Positions 1 to 13,337 of a stretch of DNA of 64,000 nucleotides are shown piece by piece. Source of the DNA: Oreohelix idahoensis (Eukaryota > Mollusca > Gastropoda > Stylommatophora > Oreohelicidae); NCBI GenBank assembly GCA_024509875.1, contig JAMPIV010005013.1, positions 451,001 to 515,000 of the forward strand, in the 5' to 3' direction. Below the pieces are notes generated by a model that was not told where the DNA came from, made no database searches, and saw only the letters and a program-made list of their open reading frames with translations. How positions within the stretch are numbered: position 1 is the first letter of the stretch; each line of letters starts with the position of its first letter. The translations under genes and the position numbers were made by a program.

Positions 1-930
1 AAGTTGTGGTGTAGAATTGTGTTATATTAAATAGCTGTAGGTTTTATTTGTGTTTCGCTATTCCTAAGCGATAATCGCGTGTGATATTTAAGTAGCCAAG
101 ATTAATACGCCCAGCGCGCAGTAGTTGAGTGATTAGCCTAGTGCCTATAAAAAGAGATAGCGAACTACAAGCGGGCCTATTTTGCCACAGCCGCCAGAGA
201 GAACAGACGACAGAGCCAAGCTGTAAATGCCTTGAGCACGTGAGTTAATTTAAATTAGAATTAGTTTTATTTAATTCGGAAATAATATCGATGTGGCTAT
301 TTTAATGTTGAGTGATATAGATAGATGTGTTTCCAAAGGAAATGTCTTTTTAGGACATTATAATTTAGTCTTGAAATGATAGATGAGTGAAAATAATGTT
401 TGATAGGTTTTATTAGGCACGCAAAGCCTAAATCCAGATGTGAGAATTTAGTATCAAGTATTTCATCCATCAGACCGGGCAAACTTAGTAGGAGAGTGTT
501 TTATACATGAAACTAGACAGAAATGTTATCAGAAACTGCAATTTAGATAATATTAACTAGTTGGGAAGATGGCAACAGGGAGAGCCACGTGCTGATTGTA
601 TAAAAGCGGCGCGAGGGGTCTGCGGTAACACTCTTAGTTATCACTTAATGTTACGCAGTTTTATATTGTGTGAATTGAGACGGGGGTGGGAAGCAGATAA
701 AGATAATGTTCCCCAGTAAAGGAAAGAGAGAGTTTTCTTGGTAAATGTTACGCCATGTGGCACGTTGTGTATTTAGTCCCAGTTTGGCTTAAGTCGAGAA
801 TAATTATATTGTATTCTTTATGTAAGAGTAATTTAGTGTATTTCACGTTTATTGATAATTCTACTGTATATATTTAATGGGTTACTGTGAGGTGAGAATA
901 GTCATTTAGATTTCTGGAGAGCGCGAGGCC
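1..930. other. Unassigned AT-rich sequence with two TATA-like promoters
   Basis: No coding region is recognisable here. Two TATA-box-like strings are visible, TATAAAAAG at 146-154 and TATAAAAG at 599-606, each followed by a more GC-rich stretch. This is compatible with retroelement promoter or LTR sequence, but I could find neither a second LTR copy nor a primer-binding site, so no element is called. Confidence 0.3.
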
Positions 931-944
931 ACTCCTTTGTTGAG

Positions 945-1160
945 ACATGTGTTTCTCTGGTTGCTCCCGGCGGAGCATGGAAACACCAATGTGGCTGGTG
1001 TCTATCACAAGCCGACAAGAAGCATTTTTATGCTATTGCAGTGGTTGTTCCGGTAACGATGTGTTTCATGTGATGAGATTCCCAGTCGCACCAGTGGTCA
1101 TATACGACACGCTTGTTGCCAGGCGCCCCAGTCGTCACATACGACATGCTTCAGAATGCA
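945..1160 (-). repeat. R1 dispersed repeat, diverged copy
   Basis: Contains the R1 landmarks as read on the + strand: a GGAGCATGG block near 973, then a TGCAGTGGTTGTTCCGGTAA-like block, a TGATGAGATTCCCAG block and an ATACGACA block. About a dozen related copies occur in the window in both orientations. Better copies start with a CAT/ATC trinucleotide run, so the element's own 3' end probably lies at the left and its sense strand is minus. It is either a SINE or the untranslated 3' end of a LINE. Confidence 0.5.
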
Positions 1161-1327
1161 GTAATGAATACTGATGTGGATCGGTTACGAGGTAGTAGCT
1201 TATTCTCATTACTGAGAGTATTTGCTGTGCATATAGTTGAATATTATTTTATGTCCATTTTATGATTATTTAATTATGGTTATGTGAGGAATGGTTGTGA
1301 GAGCACGTGGGCTCACTTCAAGATATA

Positions 1328-1655
1328 TATTTCTCTTCTCCGCTCCTGAGGGAGCATGGGGCCAACAGTGTGGTTTGCCTGCATATTAAGCATTCAGATG
1401 CTCGGGCAGTAGTGGTTTTGGTAGCAATCTGTGTTACACGATGAGGTTGCCAGCCTCATGCACAACACCATACTAGTCTCATTGGACGACATGCATGAGT
1501 GTGTGTGTGTGTGATAGCTGAGAGTTTGCCCTTGCAGTAGTGGTTTCGGTGGCAATCTGTGTTACATGGTGAGGTTGCCAGCCTCATGCACAACACCATA
1601 CTAGTCGCATTGGACGACACACATGAGTGTGTTTGTGTGTGATAGTTGAGTGTGT
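1328..1655 (-). repeat. R1 dispersed repeat with internal tandem duplication
   Basis: A GGGAGCATGGGGCCAACAG block near 1350 is followed by the segment containing GATGAGGTTGCCAGCCTCAT and CACAACACCATACTAGTC. That segment is present twice, beginning near 1406 and near 1534, with a period of about 129 bp; the two copies differ by a few substitutions. A short (GT)n tract separates them. The GAGGTTG...CAACCTC-type inverted repeat is visible in both. Confidence 0.6.
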
Positions 1656-2302
1656 CAGGTGGCGGCGTAGGACAGTTTGACAGGTGAGAGCGTGGTGTTT
1701 CTCATTCAGTATTATATTATGATTTTAACTATTCTGTGCTTTGTTTGCTTCTTCAGATTAGCATCGGGCACTGTTGGGTGTTTTGTTTTGTTTTGTTTTG
1801 TTTGGTGTTATGTTCCTTGGTTTATTTGTTTAATGTTTGCTTTGTCACTGAATGGGTTATAAAGATAAATATAGCCCCTGCCTCTAGAATCAAGAGTTTT
1901 ATTGTTGTTCGGGTCGGTGCGAGTGTGACAAGAGAGTGATCACACATCACAATATCATCATCATCATCTTCTCGCCCACCCTATCACAGTAACAATGGGA
2001 ATGAGAATTTTTAAAATGGGGTATGAGAAACTGAGAAATATATTTTTAAAAATGAAGAAAGAGATACAAAGATAAGTATGAACAATGGGAAAACAGGAAG
2101 AGCGGAATGTATACAATATTAGGAAAGAGAAACAACAGATGCCAAACATGAAAATAGCAGCGTGGAAAGAGGGCGACAATGATAATGTAAAAGAACTACA
2201 ATGGGAATGAGAAGCAGCGCAAATACGATACTAAACAAGGTTTGAAATAATAGACACAAATAACGACAAAAATAATAAATAACGAATCAGAGACACACGC
2301 AT
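1656..2302. other. Unassigned sequence
   Basis: No recognisable gene. Includes a TTTTG-rich run at about 1778-1802 and a short ATC-trinucleotide run near 1952-1966. The stretch around 1870-1930 looks like the end of a transcribed element, but no partner was found. Confidence 0.3.
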
Positions 2303-2348
2303 AAATACATACATACATACATACATACATACATACATACATACATAC
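2303..2348. repeat. (ATAC)n microsatellite
   Basis: About eleven uninterrupted tetranucleotide repeats of ATAC/CATA. Confidence 0.95.
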
Positions 2349-2710
2349 ACACACTGATATGAAGAACGAACTTTATTTTGAAAGGGTTAAAAATTGAGAA
2401 CGGAGGCCCGTCTAACATTTTGCCCTTCAACTCTCTCTCTCATCTTGCATACTGCATCCTTTCATTCCCACAATTTACTTTAAGCATTAATTTAAAGGCA
2501 TGCGACATTATAAAGCTAATATAACAGCATGCATGTTTAGTATCCAATCATAATCAAAATTAAGTATGTTTTTTAAAAAAAAGTAATTAAAAGAAAACAA
2601 ATAAGCAAAAAAGCAACAACAATACACAAAAAAAAACGCAAAATAGCAACCCTCCATACAGTACATTAGACAAAGATTTGTATCATAATCAGATTAGGGT
2701 GGCATATAAA
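2349..2710. other. Unassigned AT-rich sequence
   Basis: Several A-rich runs but no coding potential, RNA gene or repeat that I can identify. Confidence 0.4.
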
Positions 2711-2718
2711 AGTGGGGC

Positions 2719-3047
2719 CAGTGTCGTCTTAAGGCATGGGCACACTGGGCAGTGCCCAGGGGCCCCACGATTCTAGGGGCCCCATGCTGGGATGCTGCCA
2801 TATTGTCCATAAGACATCTCTTGGCAGAGTGGATAATTACTCGATCTCTCGCTGGAAAGGCCTGGGATTCAAATCAAACATGACGTGGGTAAGTTGACGA
2901 CATTTTTGTTGAAAGTAACATTAAATTATAAATCTATAGTTTTAATTTTATTGACCGTTTACATTTTTATTCCCGTTGGTGGGTAGGGCTGGTAGGGTCC
3001 AGTGCATTGCTTTGCCCAGGGCCTACAATGCTGTTAAGACGGTCCTG
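2719..3047. mobile_element. Non-autonomous hAT element, 329 bp, carrying a tRNA-like SINE head
   Basis: The left end begins CAGTGTCGTCTTAAGG and the right end, read inverted, begins CAGGACCGTCTTAACAG, giving imperfect terminal inverted repeats followed by TGCCC/GGGC-rich sequence typical of hAT ends. The flanks AGTGGGGC (2711-2718) and AGTGGGAC (3048-3055) form an 8-bp target duplication with one mismatch, the hAT size. Inside, around 2820-2880, TTGGCAGAGTGG and a downstream GGGATTCAAATC resemble pol III box A and box B, as in the SINE-A family elsewhere in the window. No transposase is encoded. Confidence 0.75.
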
Positions 3048-3145
3048 AGTGGGACAACACATTTGTTGTTTACATATATTACGGATGGTTCTGTTGCGAT
3101 TTTGCGTGAAGGAAAGAATGACAAAACGGATTCTGAGGAGGGAGA

Positions 3146-3183
3146 GAGATAGAGTGAGAGAGAGAGAGAGAGTGAGAGAGAGA

Positions 3184-3247
<64 letters not shown>
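3146..3247. repeat. (GA)n microsatellite
   Basis: Nearly uninterrupted GA dinucleotides with a few T or G interruptions at the left side. The Arg-Glu and Leu-Ser peptides readable across it are repeat artefacts. Confidence 0.95.
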
Positions 3248-3248
<1 letters not shown>

Positions 3249-3529
3249 GGGTGAATAGGTTTCAGCGTGAATAGTTTTTAGTTCGCGTTTGTTGAAACTA
3301 TAAAAATAAAAACAACACACACATAAAGTACAAAAATAAGTAAACCTTGAGCGTAAGAATAAATGAAGGTGCGACGGTGGGAGGTAATGAGAGAGATACT
3401 TAACTGCTTGTCTATAGTAGGGCTTAGTCTGCTTTCTCCAGTTTACGAAAGTAAGAAACATATGAAAGAAACAAATGAACATTCAGGGCGAGACAGAGAA
3501 AGGGAGAGAAAGAGAGAGAGAAAATAGAG

Positions 3530-3531
3530 AT

Positions 3532-3580
<49 letters not shown>
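3530..3580. repeat. (GA)n microsatellite
   Basis: A second GA tract after a purine-rich lead-in that starts near 3487. Confidence 0.95.
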
Positions 3581-3678
3581 AGCTGTCCGTTTAACGCTTA
3601 TGTTTAATTCCTCCAGTATTTTAGTCTGTATTAATGAATGTCTACTCTCAAATCCGCTACGAGGATTTCATAAGCTTT

Positions 3679-3750
3679 AAATAGAGATTATACCTCTCAG
3701 TTAAATAGAGATTATACCTCTGAATGAAATAGTGATTATACCTCTCCATT
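3679..3750. repeat. 24-bp tandem repeat, three units
   Basis: AAATAGAGATTATACCTCTC recurs at 3679, 3703 and (with AAATAGTG) 3727, a 24-bp spacing with minor substitutions. Confidence 0.8.
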
Positions 3751-3924
3751 CCCGACCTCAATATTTATCTTCTCATTACATTTTGGTGGTCAACTCCATT
3801 CCTTTTCTTAATGGAACTTCTTTTCATCATTTGATCATTCTCAAACCGTCTTTACTTAGCCATTTAGGCAGACTTTATTTTCTTTTATTTTTTTATTTCT
3901 GCCTCTTTCATTTTCTTTTCCTTT

Positions 3925-6536
<2,612 letters not shown>

Positions 6537-6541
6537 TATAT

Positions 6542-6566
6542 TGGGGTCTCGCTCTTGGGATTTTGA
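6542..6566 (+). promoter_or_regulatory. Primer-binding site, tRNA-Pro-like
   Basis: Six bases after the 5' LTR, TGGGGTCTCGCTCTTGGGAT reads like the complement of a tRNA 3' end (TGG first). From established retroelement knowledge the proline tRNA site begins TGGGGGCTCG and continues into GGGATTTGAA. The match here is good but has several small differences, so the assignment to tRNA-Pro is tentative. Confidence 0.55.
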
Positions 6567-6742
6567 ATCTTTCCCTATTAAAAAAATATTGGGGGTAATT
6601 CACTTCAGGGAATATAAGAATTAAAAGGTATCCTTGGGTGGAATTAAATAAGGTTGAGCTCACGGTGCCTGTGTTGTCCATTAGATATATAATTAGAGAT
6701 TGAATTGTTGGTTAGACATTGTATAAATTTACCTGATAGACA

Positions 6743-8674
6743 ATGGCGGACCTGGCCAAATTTCGATCTGCTGCTGTTCAGACTGCAAAAGAGTTAGGAT
6801 TAGATGGGCAAGTTATGGTTGCCTATGTCACTACGGAATGTGACAAATTTATTGAACGCGAAGAAAGAAGGTTTGAAGCCGAAAGAAAGTTAGAGGCTGA
6901 AAGGGAAATTAAGAAGTTACAATTTGAGGCTGAGGCTGAGACTAAGAGGTTGCAGATTGAGGCTGAGGCTAAGAAATTGGAAGCAGAAGAAAGAAGATTG
7001 GCTGCAGAAAGGGAAGAGAAGAAATTAGCTGCAGAAATGGAAGCAGAAGAAAGAAGATTGGCTGCAGAAAGGGAAGAGAAGAAATTAGCTGCAGAAAGGG
7101 AAGCAGAAGAAAGAAGATTGACTGCAGAAAGGGAAGAGAAGAAATTAGCTGCAGAAAGGGAAGCAGAAGATAAAAGATTACAAAGGGAACATGAGTTACG
7201 TCTAAGGGAGTTTGAGTTTCAAGGCCATGCTCCTGAAAATGGTGCCAGTCCCTTTGCCTCTGATGCCACTGCTAGCCAAGGAGCCTCAACCTCAGCTATG
7301 AATTTTCATTTAGATCATTTTGTTGAGAAAGACGATGATATAGAGAGCTATCTAAATAGGTATGAACTATTAGCTACCACGTATGGGTTAGAGAGAGAGA
7401 GGTGGAGCTTAAAGTTATCTCAAGGACTTCGTGGGGCAGCTTATGAAGTTTTTGCAAAAATGAGCAGAGGTGATCAGGAAAATTATGACATGCTAAAGCA
7501 GGCTCTTTTGTTAAGATATGAAAAGAATGCAGAATTTTATAGGAAAAAATTTAGGAATGCTAAACTACTGTCAGGTGAAACCTATCACCAGTTCTCTGCA
7601 CGAATAGAGACATACTTGGAGAAATGGACTTCTCTGGGGAAAACCCAAGATCTTAAGGAAATGGTCCTTATAGAGCAACTAAGAGAGTCCATGGCTCCAG
7701 ACCTGAGAAAGTTTCTCATGGAACAAGGTGCAGAGAGGCTGGGTGAGTTGCTAAATGTTGCTGAAAGGTATCAAGCAGCTCAAGCAGAGGTAACAGGTAA
7801 TAAAAAGAAACAAGTGGATAACTTTAGGGCACCACAGAACTTTAATAAATTTGATCCTAGGGATCAAAACAAAGGTAAGCACCAATTTGATAGGCCACGG
7901 TATGAAAATAAAAATAAATTCCCACAATTCGATGAAAGGAAATATGATGAAAGAAAATCTTTCAACCAAGGAAAAAGGTGGTGTAAGAATTGTCAGATGG
8001 ACAATCATGACACTGACCGTTGCAGAAGGAAACCTGTGTATATGGCAACCCTTCAGGTCAGGTCGACCTCAAGACAGGAGGAGGATATTATGTTAGATAC
8101 CACTCCAGAAGAGATGAGGAAGGCACAGGCTGGGGATAAAACACTCAAGCCTTGTTTCAGAAAATTGTCAACTTGTCATACAACTCCAGGCAAGGGAGAT
8201 TTTTACATGAAAAACAAGTTGATGTATAGGAAGACTGGAGCTAGATCCAAAGGTCAAGGACAGCTGGTACTTCCTAAAAGATATAGGGCAGACTTAATAA
8301 GGAGCCTACACGTGAAACCAGATGGGGACCATGAGAAAATAGGTACCATCATTCAAAAGGTGGCTCACAATTATTATTGGCCCAAAGCAAAATGGGACAT
8401 TGAGAATTTTGTAGAAAGGTGTAGCATAGCACATGAGGGAACACCCACAAGTGGGAACATGGATCAGGACCTGGACACGCCATGGGGCAAAATTAGGCCT
8501 GACAATAAAAAGAAATATAGATTTGATAAAGTGGACCAAATGGAATGGGAAGCCCCTTTTCACGGACAAGCTTCACTTAACTGTTTTACAATGGCCACTA
8601 TGCGGAGAGTGCAAACAGATGTCTTACCCCAGGATAAGATACCGGTGCATGGACAAATAGATCCACACAATTAA
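6743..8674 (+). CDS. gag: Gag polyprotein fused to an integrase zinc-binding remnant (643 aa)
   Basis: This frame would make the particle protein of the LTR element. Residues about 35-165 are a long Lys/Glu/Arg/Ala coiled coil with a 20-residue tandem repeat (EERRLAAEREEKKLAAE core). Residues about 190-365 form an alpha-helical, SCAN-like capsid region containing LSGETYHQFSARIE. Residues about 413-427 hold one CX2CX4HX4C zinc knuckle (CKNC...H...C). No D[ST]G protease motif follows. Instead, residues about 505-563 match the integrase N-terminal zinc domain (LVLPKRYRADLI, HX6H, NYYWP), but the CxxC ends as CSIAH, so one ligand is lost. The last 80 residues are unrecognisable. The chosen ATG is the first in frame, 207 bp after the LTR. 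Protease and polymerase sequence appear to have been removed by deletion that kept the frame open. Confidence 0.85.
   Translation: MADLAKFRSAAVQTAKELGLDGQVMVAYVTTECDKFIEREERRFEAERKLEAEREIKKLQFEAEAETKRLQIEAEAKKLEAEERRLAAEREEKKLAAEMEAEERRLAAEREEKKLAAEREAEERRLTAEREEKKLAAEREAEDKRLQREHELRLREFEFQGHAPENGASPFASDATASQGASTSAMNFHLDHFVEKDDDIESYLNRYELLATTYGLERERWSLKLSQGLRGAAYEVFAKMSRGDQENYDMLKQALLLRYEKNAEFYRKKFRNAKLLSGETYHQFSARIETYLEKWTSLGKTQDLKEMVLIEQLRESMAPDLRKFLMEQGAERLGELLNVAERYQAAQAEVTGNKKKQVDNFRAPQNFNKFDPRDQNKGKHQFDRPRYENKNKFPQFDERKYDERKSFNQGKRWCKNCQMDNHDTDRCRRKPVYMATLQVRSTSRQEEDIMLDTTPEEMRKAQAGDKTLKPCFRKLSTCHTTPGKGDFYMKNKLMYRKTGARSKGQGQLVLPKRYRADLIRSLHVKPDGDHEKIGTIIQKVAHNYYWPKAKWDIENFVERCSIAHEGTPTSGNMDQDLDTPWGKIRPDNKKKYRFDKVDQMEWEAPFHGQASLNCFTMATMRRVQTDVLPQDKIPVHGQIDPHN
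6980..7170 (+). repeat. 60-bp in-frame tandem repeat in gag
   Basis: Three full units plus a partial one, spaced exactly 60 bp (GAAGCAGAAGAAAGAAGATT recurs at about 6980, 7040 and 7100). The units are nearly identical at DNA level, so the coiled coil was lengthened recently by duplication rather than by slow protein evolution. Confidence 0.9.
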
Positions 8675-9770
8675 AGGTCCACATGTAGCTCTGTTAAGAA
8701 CGTGGACTGATGAAAAGGCAGAGGAAAACATTACATCTTCATACCAATATGTGAATGAGCTGACCACTCGGTTAAAAACTGGCTGGAAACTTGCCAATGA
8801 AAATTTGAAACAAGCCAGGAAGAAACATGCTGCCTATTATAACAGGAAGGCGAAAGACAGAAATTTGGCTGTGGGAGAGAAAGTACTGCTTCTTTTGCCC
8901 GGGAGTCAGAATAAGTTACAAATTGGATGGCAGGGTCCATATACAGTTTTAGAGAAGGTGTCTAGAACAAATTATAAGATAGATAAGAAGGGGAAAGAAA
9001 AAATCTATCATGTGAATCTCCTGAAGAAATATTTGGAAAGAGAACATCAGGAAGAGACACACTTGTTGACCTTGTTCATCACCATGGAGATGAAAAAGGA
9101 ACCACTTTCATCATTTGAATATCCATTACACCCCTGTGAGACAGCAGCACAGGTGAAAATCAGTACACATTTAACGAAAACTCAGAAAGAGAGAGTGCAA
9201 CAGGTTCTAAATAATCATGCAGAGGTGTTAACAGACCGACCAGGGCATACAAACCTATTGGAATATGATATGAAACTGATAGACCCCACACCTGTCTGTA
9301 TGAAACCATATTCGATTCCGTTTGCTAAGGAGAAAGCTTTGAAGGAAGAGATAGACTATCTATTGAAGGAGGGAATTATTTCACACAGTGAATCCTCATA
9401 TAGTTCCGGTGTTGTACTCTTAAGGAAGCCCTCTGGAGAACATAGACTCTGTATAGATTACAGGAGACTGAATGCTATTACAGAAGGACAGGTGGATCCA
9501 TTGCCGGATACAAATCAGCTGTTTGCCAGACTAAATAAAGCTAAATATTTCTCAAAAGTGGATCTGAGTAAAGGATATTATCAGATTCCGGTAAAGCCTG
9601 AGGTTAGACCATACCTAGCCTTTAGTACCTCAGAAGGACACTATGAGTTTACTAGATTGCCATTTGGATTGAAGAATGCGCCTAGTGTCTTCTCTAGAAT
9701 GATGAGAAAATTGTTGGATGTAAACATTTCGGAGGAACGTAATGAATCCCTGAGTTGCCTCTTTGATTGA
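8661..9770 (+). CDS. pol: Truncated pol: integrase C-terminal GPY/F module then reverse transcriptase (part)
   Basis: Open from 8661; the first ATG is at 8751 (339 aa from there). The segment just upstream of that ATG also looks like integrase C-terminal region (GPHVALLRTWTDEK), so the original frame was longer. Numbering from 8751: residues about 20-95 are the integrase GPY/F module (KVLLLLPGS, GWQGPYTVL, HVNLLKKY). Residues about 185-330 are the fingers and palm of a gypsy-type reverse transcriptase: KPYSIPF, LLKEGII, CIDYRRLNAIT, the motif A aspartate in VDLSKGYYQIPV (near residue 270) and LPFGLKNAPSVF. It stops before motif C (YxDD), and no RNase H is seen. The integrase catalytic core is also absent. 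Integrase before reverse transcriptase is the Gmr1-type arrangement. As it stands it cannot be an active polymerase. Confidence 0.85.
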   Translation: MHTIKGPHVALLRTWTDEKAEENITSSYQYVNELTTRLKTGWKLANENLKQARKKHAAYYNRKAKDRNLAVGEKVLLLLPGSQNKLQIGWQGPYTVLEKVSRTNYKIDKKGKEKIYHVNLLKKYLEREHQEETHLLTLFITMEMKKEPLSSFEYPLHPCETAAQVKISTHLTKTQKERVQQVLNNHAEVLTDRPGHTNLLEYDMKLIDPTPVCMKPYSIPFAKEKALKEEIDYLLKEGIISHSESSYSSGVVLLRKPSGEHRLCIDYRRLNAITEGQVDPLPDTNQLFARLNKAKYFSKVDLSKGYYQIPVKPEVRPYLAFSTSEGHYEFTRLPFGLKNAPSVFSRMMRKLLDVNISEERNESLSCLFD

Positions 9771-10166
9771 GGATATTCCGAATGTTTCATACAGGATAAT
9801 AAGAAGATTATGGGATCCACTACGAAAACTCTGCTACCACCAGGTATATGTTATCTCCTCATAACGTACATTTTGAGGGAAATATAATGTTCTCTGGACA
9901 TGTCATTGCGCAGACTCAGAGAAGAGAAATGGTGAATACGGGTTGCGAAGCAGCATTAAGACAAGCACTCACACTTGCGGCTGTTCAGTAACATAACCGA
10001 AATATATTATTGGTTGTAGAAGTCTGAGGCAGATTTCATGAGTAGTGCCTACTCTGAATGGACCCAACTACATAAAACCATGATAGCACCACAGCAGAGT
10101 AAAGTCAAGTTGACTTACATTTATCTATGTGTATATAGAATAAAGGACTGACATATAATGTCTGTT
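9771..10166 (+). other. Residual internal region of the LTR element
   Basis: About 400 bp with no recognisable domain; RNase H or the rest of pol would be expected in a canonical element, but no matching motif appears in any frame. Confidence 0.5.
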
Positions 10167-10179
10167 TTAAGAGGGGAGA
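10167..10179 (+). promoter_or_regulatory. Polypurine tract
   Basis: TAAGAGGGGAGA lies directly against the TG of the 3' LTR, the position where plus-strand DNA synthesis is primed in LTR retrotransposons. Confidence 0.85.
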
Positions 10180-12596
10180 TGTCGTGGAATATTCTAATCC
10201 ACATATATAAATTAAAAGGTAGAGGCAAAGCCTAATAAATACATATAATAAAGAAAAGAGCAATGGTAAAATAACAGTGCTGTCACAAAGAATGTACTCG
10301 AAATCCCCTTTGTTTTATGCTTCGTCTGCAAATTGTAACGCTTTCACGTTGATAGTAAAAGCCTACTGTATTATTACCCGCGTTCTTCAATGAAACGTGT
10401 GCTGTATTTCTTGCAAAAACATTGAGATACCAAGCTGAACAATGACCTAATTTTAATATTTCATTCATTCCATTTTATACACGGCGTAACTAAAGACAGA
10501 TGGACTAAAGGATAGAGAGAAGGGAGAGGCATAAAGCCGAACACGTGCAACACAAAACACGCGTCGCGCGATACACAATTACTACTATCACGCGTGTAAG
10601 GCCACATGCACTAACTTTTTCGGACGGACAGTGATAAAAAACACTAACCTTCCCAGAGTTAGGTTTTTAAATCCTGAAAAACTCTTATTAGAAAGATGAC
10701 AATAGATGGGTTTACGTTTGAAAACATTACAGTACCCAGACAGCACATCTTCGAAACAGGAGGTAGAAGGAATTGCATATTTTGAACGCAGCATTTTAGC
10801 TCTATTAAATATATATATTTGGGTTCCTTAGGGTTTGCTGACAAAGAATATGTACAACGTTATGCAAATAGTCTAGGAATTAACAAGTTATAGCCAAAAT
10901 AAAATGATGGTGCTGTCAGACAACACCCAAAATCAGAATCGCTCAGTGGTAGATTTTTTTTTCACCACCATTGTACGGGAAATGGGCCACAAGTTACATT
11001 TGAACTGATTGGCTGGAATGATATGTAAGGCTAAACACGATTGGTCGGGCTATAAATGCTATCCTTGGTTGTTAGGGGAGACGTAGGAAGTTAAAAATTT
11101 TTCAAACACTTGTCGAAACGTGGCTCCATTGGCCAGACTCGCTGATATACTCACTTAGGAGCGTTAGTTCGAGACCACTAGTTCAAATAAGCTTGATAAA
11201 GCAACAGTGCGTTGAAGCCAGCTCATATTTTTGCTAAATAAAAGCCTGGAACATAAGCAGATGGGAATTTGTGCCAGTATTTGTGCCAGAATTCATTGCT
11301 AATCAACGTATCTGTGTTTGTTTACATGAATTGTGGTAAGCTTGAAACATTCAGTATCTTTTAATGAAAATTGAATGTGAATTGTTAATTTATGCCTGTA
11401 TATATGTGTAGTTCAGTAGCAAACATGATGTAAAGCCTATAATGCTCCAGCCTGAACAGAAGGTGTCGGAGGAAAGTAAAACGGCATGGAATGGCCAAAC
11501 AGTACACTGACACCTAGATGATTGACTAGAAAGAAATAATGCTGGAAGTGCAGAGGCGTAGTAACCATTAAGGAGGTTAATACTGGTATAAAGTATTTCA
11601 GATGAAGCTGACAGTTGGCCTAACGCTCTGAACTCAATGTTTGTGATGTATTGTGCTCAGTGTAAAAAGAGAGTATAAATTAGTTATGAAGTAGAAGGTA
11701 CATCCTTCTTGTTTTCAGGGACCGTGGTCTTGATGGTATTGAGCAGCACCTGGTCAGAGCTTTGCTGAATCCAGAGTCGGACAGCATACTCCTTGGTCCA
11801 TTTAGCTATCAGTGAGGTGTCTCCAGAGCACAGGGGAGAAATCGAGCAGAGGAGTCCTTTCCTGCCGCCATCACGCAAGATAAGCTGATGTGGCCAGCTG
11901 AGCTCAAAATTATGTACCCCCATCTTAAAATAACATTGTAACATAAACTTAAGAGGGGGAAGTAAATTGTTTTAATATCAGGAACTGAGAACATCTCCAA
12001 TACTAGTTCCAATAAAGACAAACTATTGAAGTCATGATGACAAATACCAACAGAGCTTGAACAAAACAAAACCAGTATTACCTCATATTACTACTACACA
12101 ACTGACACACATAGGATACTTTTAATAATATATGTCACTACAATATTCATATTGATAAATTCTGTACATATAACTTGTAATTAAAATTGATTGTGATTCC
12201 TGGTTCCCTTTGTATTTGAATCAGGACACATATTCATTCATGACAGAAATGAATACATATTGTTATTTGAAAAGTTATCAGTGACTCCTTTAAGATATCC
12301 TTGTAGAGTGTTTTATGTATGTGAGTGTCACAGTGTTGTCAAGTGTGGTGGAATAAATTAAATTGTTTATCTGTCTGTTGTTGTTATGACTTACACTTCA
12401 TCATACACATACCCTAGACATACAACGTAGTCATCACACTATTCCAGACTAATTCTGACTGAGATATATATATATGTGGCAGCAAGTAAGGTTATCTATA
12501 ATACACTACTCTTATTAGATATAGATACCTTCACAGCTGATCTCAGTCAGTACACTAAGTCCCCTATAAATATTTATAACATCCCACTTCACCACA
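10180..12596 (+). repeat. 3' LTR (2,417 bp)
   Basis: Begins TGTCGTGGAATATTC immediately after the purine tract and ends TTCACCACA immediately before the resumed (TATC)n array. Two 1-bp homopolymer insertions (near 10640 and 11956) account for its extra 2 bp over the 5' LTR. Confidence 0.92.
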
Positions 12597-12868
<272 letters not shown>

Positions 12869-13337
12869 TATCTATCGGATAATGCTTATATATTTGTTCT
12901 CAATGTCTGTCTGCCTGTTTGTCTGTCTGCCCGTCTATTCTCTTGGTGCAGCTTAACTTTGTTGTTAACATTCACAGTATGGATGGGTGCGCTTGTTTTG
13001 TGACAATTTTCTTACAGTTCTTACATAGTTCAGTTATCTGAATTGTTTGAATTAGTTGTATTGTTTTGCATTTATTTACTGGTACTATTAATCTTACTTC
13101 TTTAGCAACTTTGTGATGTTTAATTAGTTATTTACTTTCTAAATAATAACATTCCTATGTGTTCGGAACAGACTGTATTTGAAGATTATAAACCTCACTT
13201 TTTGCAAAGATCCACATACATTTAACCGTGTCCACGAACGTTAGTGAAATTCTACTGTAGTGTATATTTTATGATGTGTTTACAATTTTGTATTAACCCT
13301 TGTTACTAATTTTTATTGCGTCTTACTACTATTCGTC

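Noticed and set aside
1..1940. Complete LTR element at the left edge
   Set aside because: TATA-like boxes are present, but no second LTR, primer site or gag/pol sequence is visible.
3049..3482. Arg-Glu and Leu-Ser repeat peptides on both strands
   Set aside because: They are translations of the (GA)n tract; no unique protein sequence flanks them.
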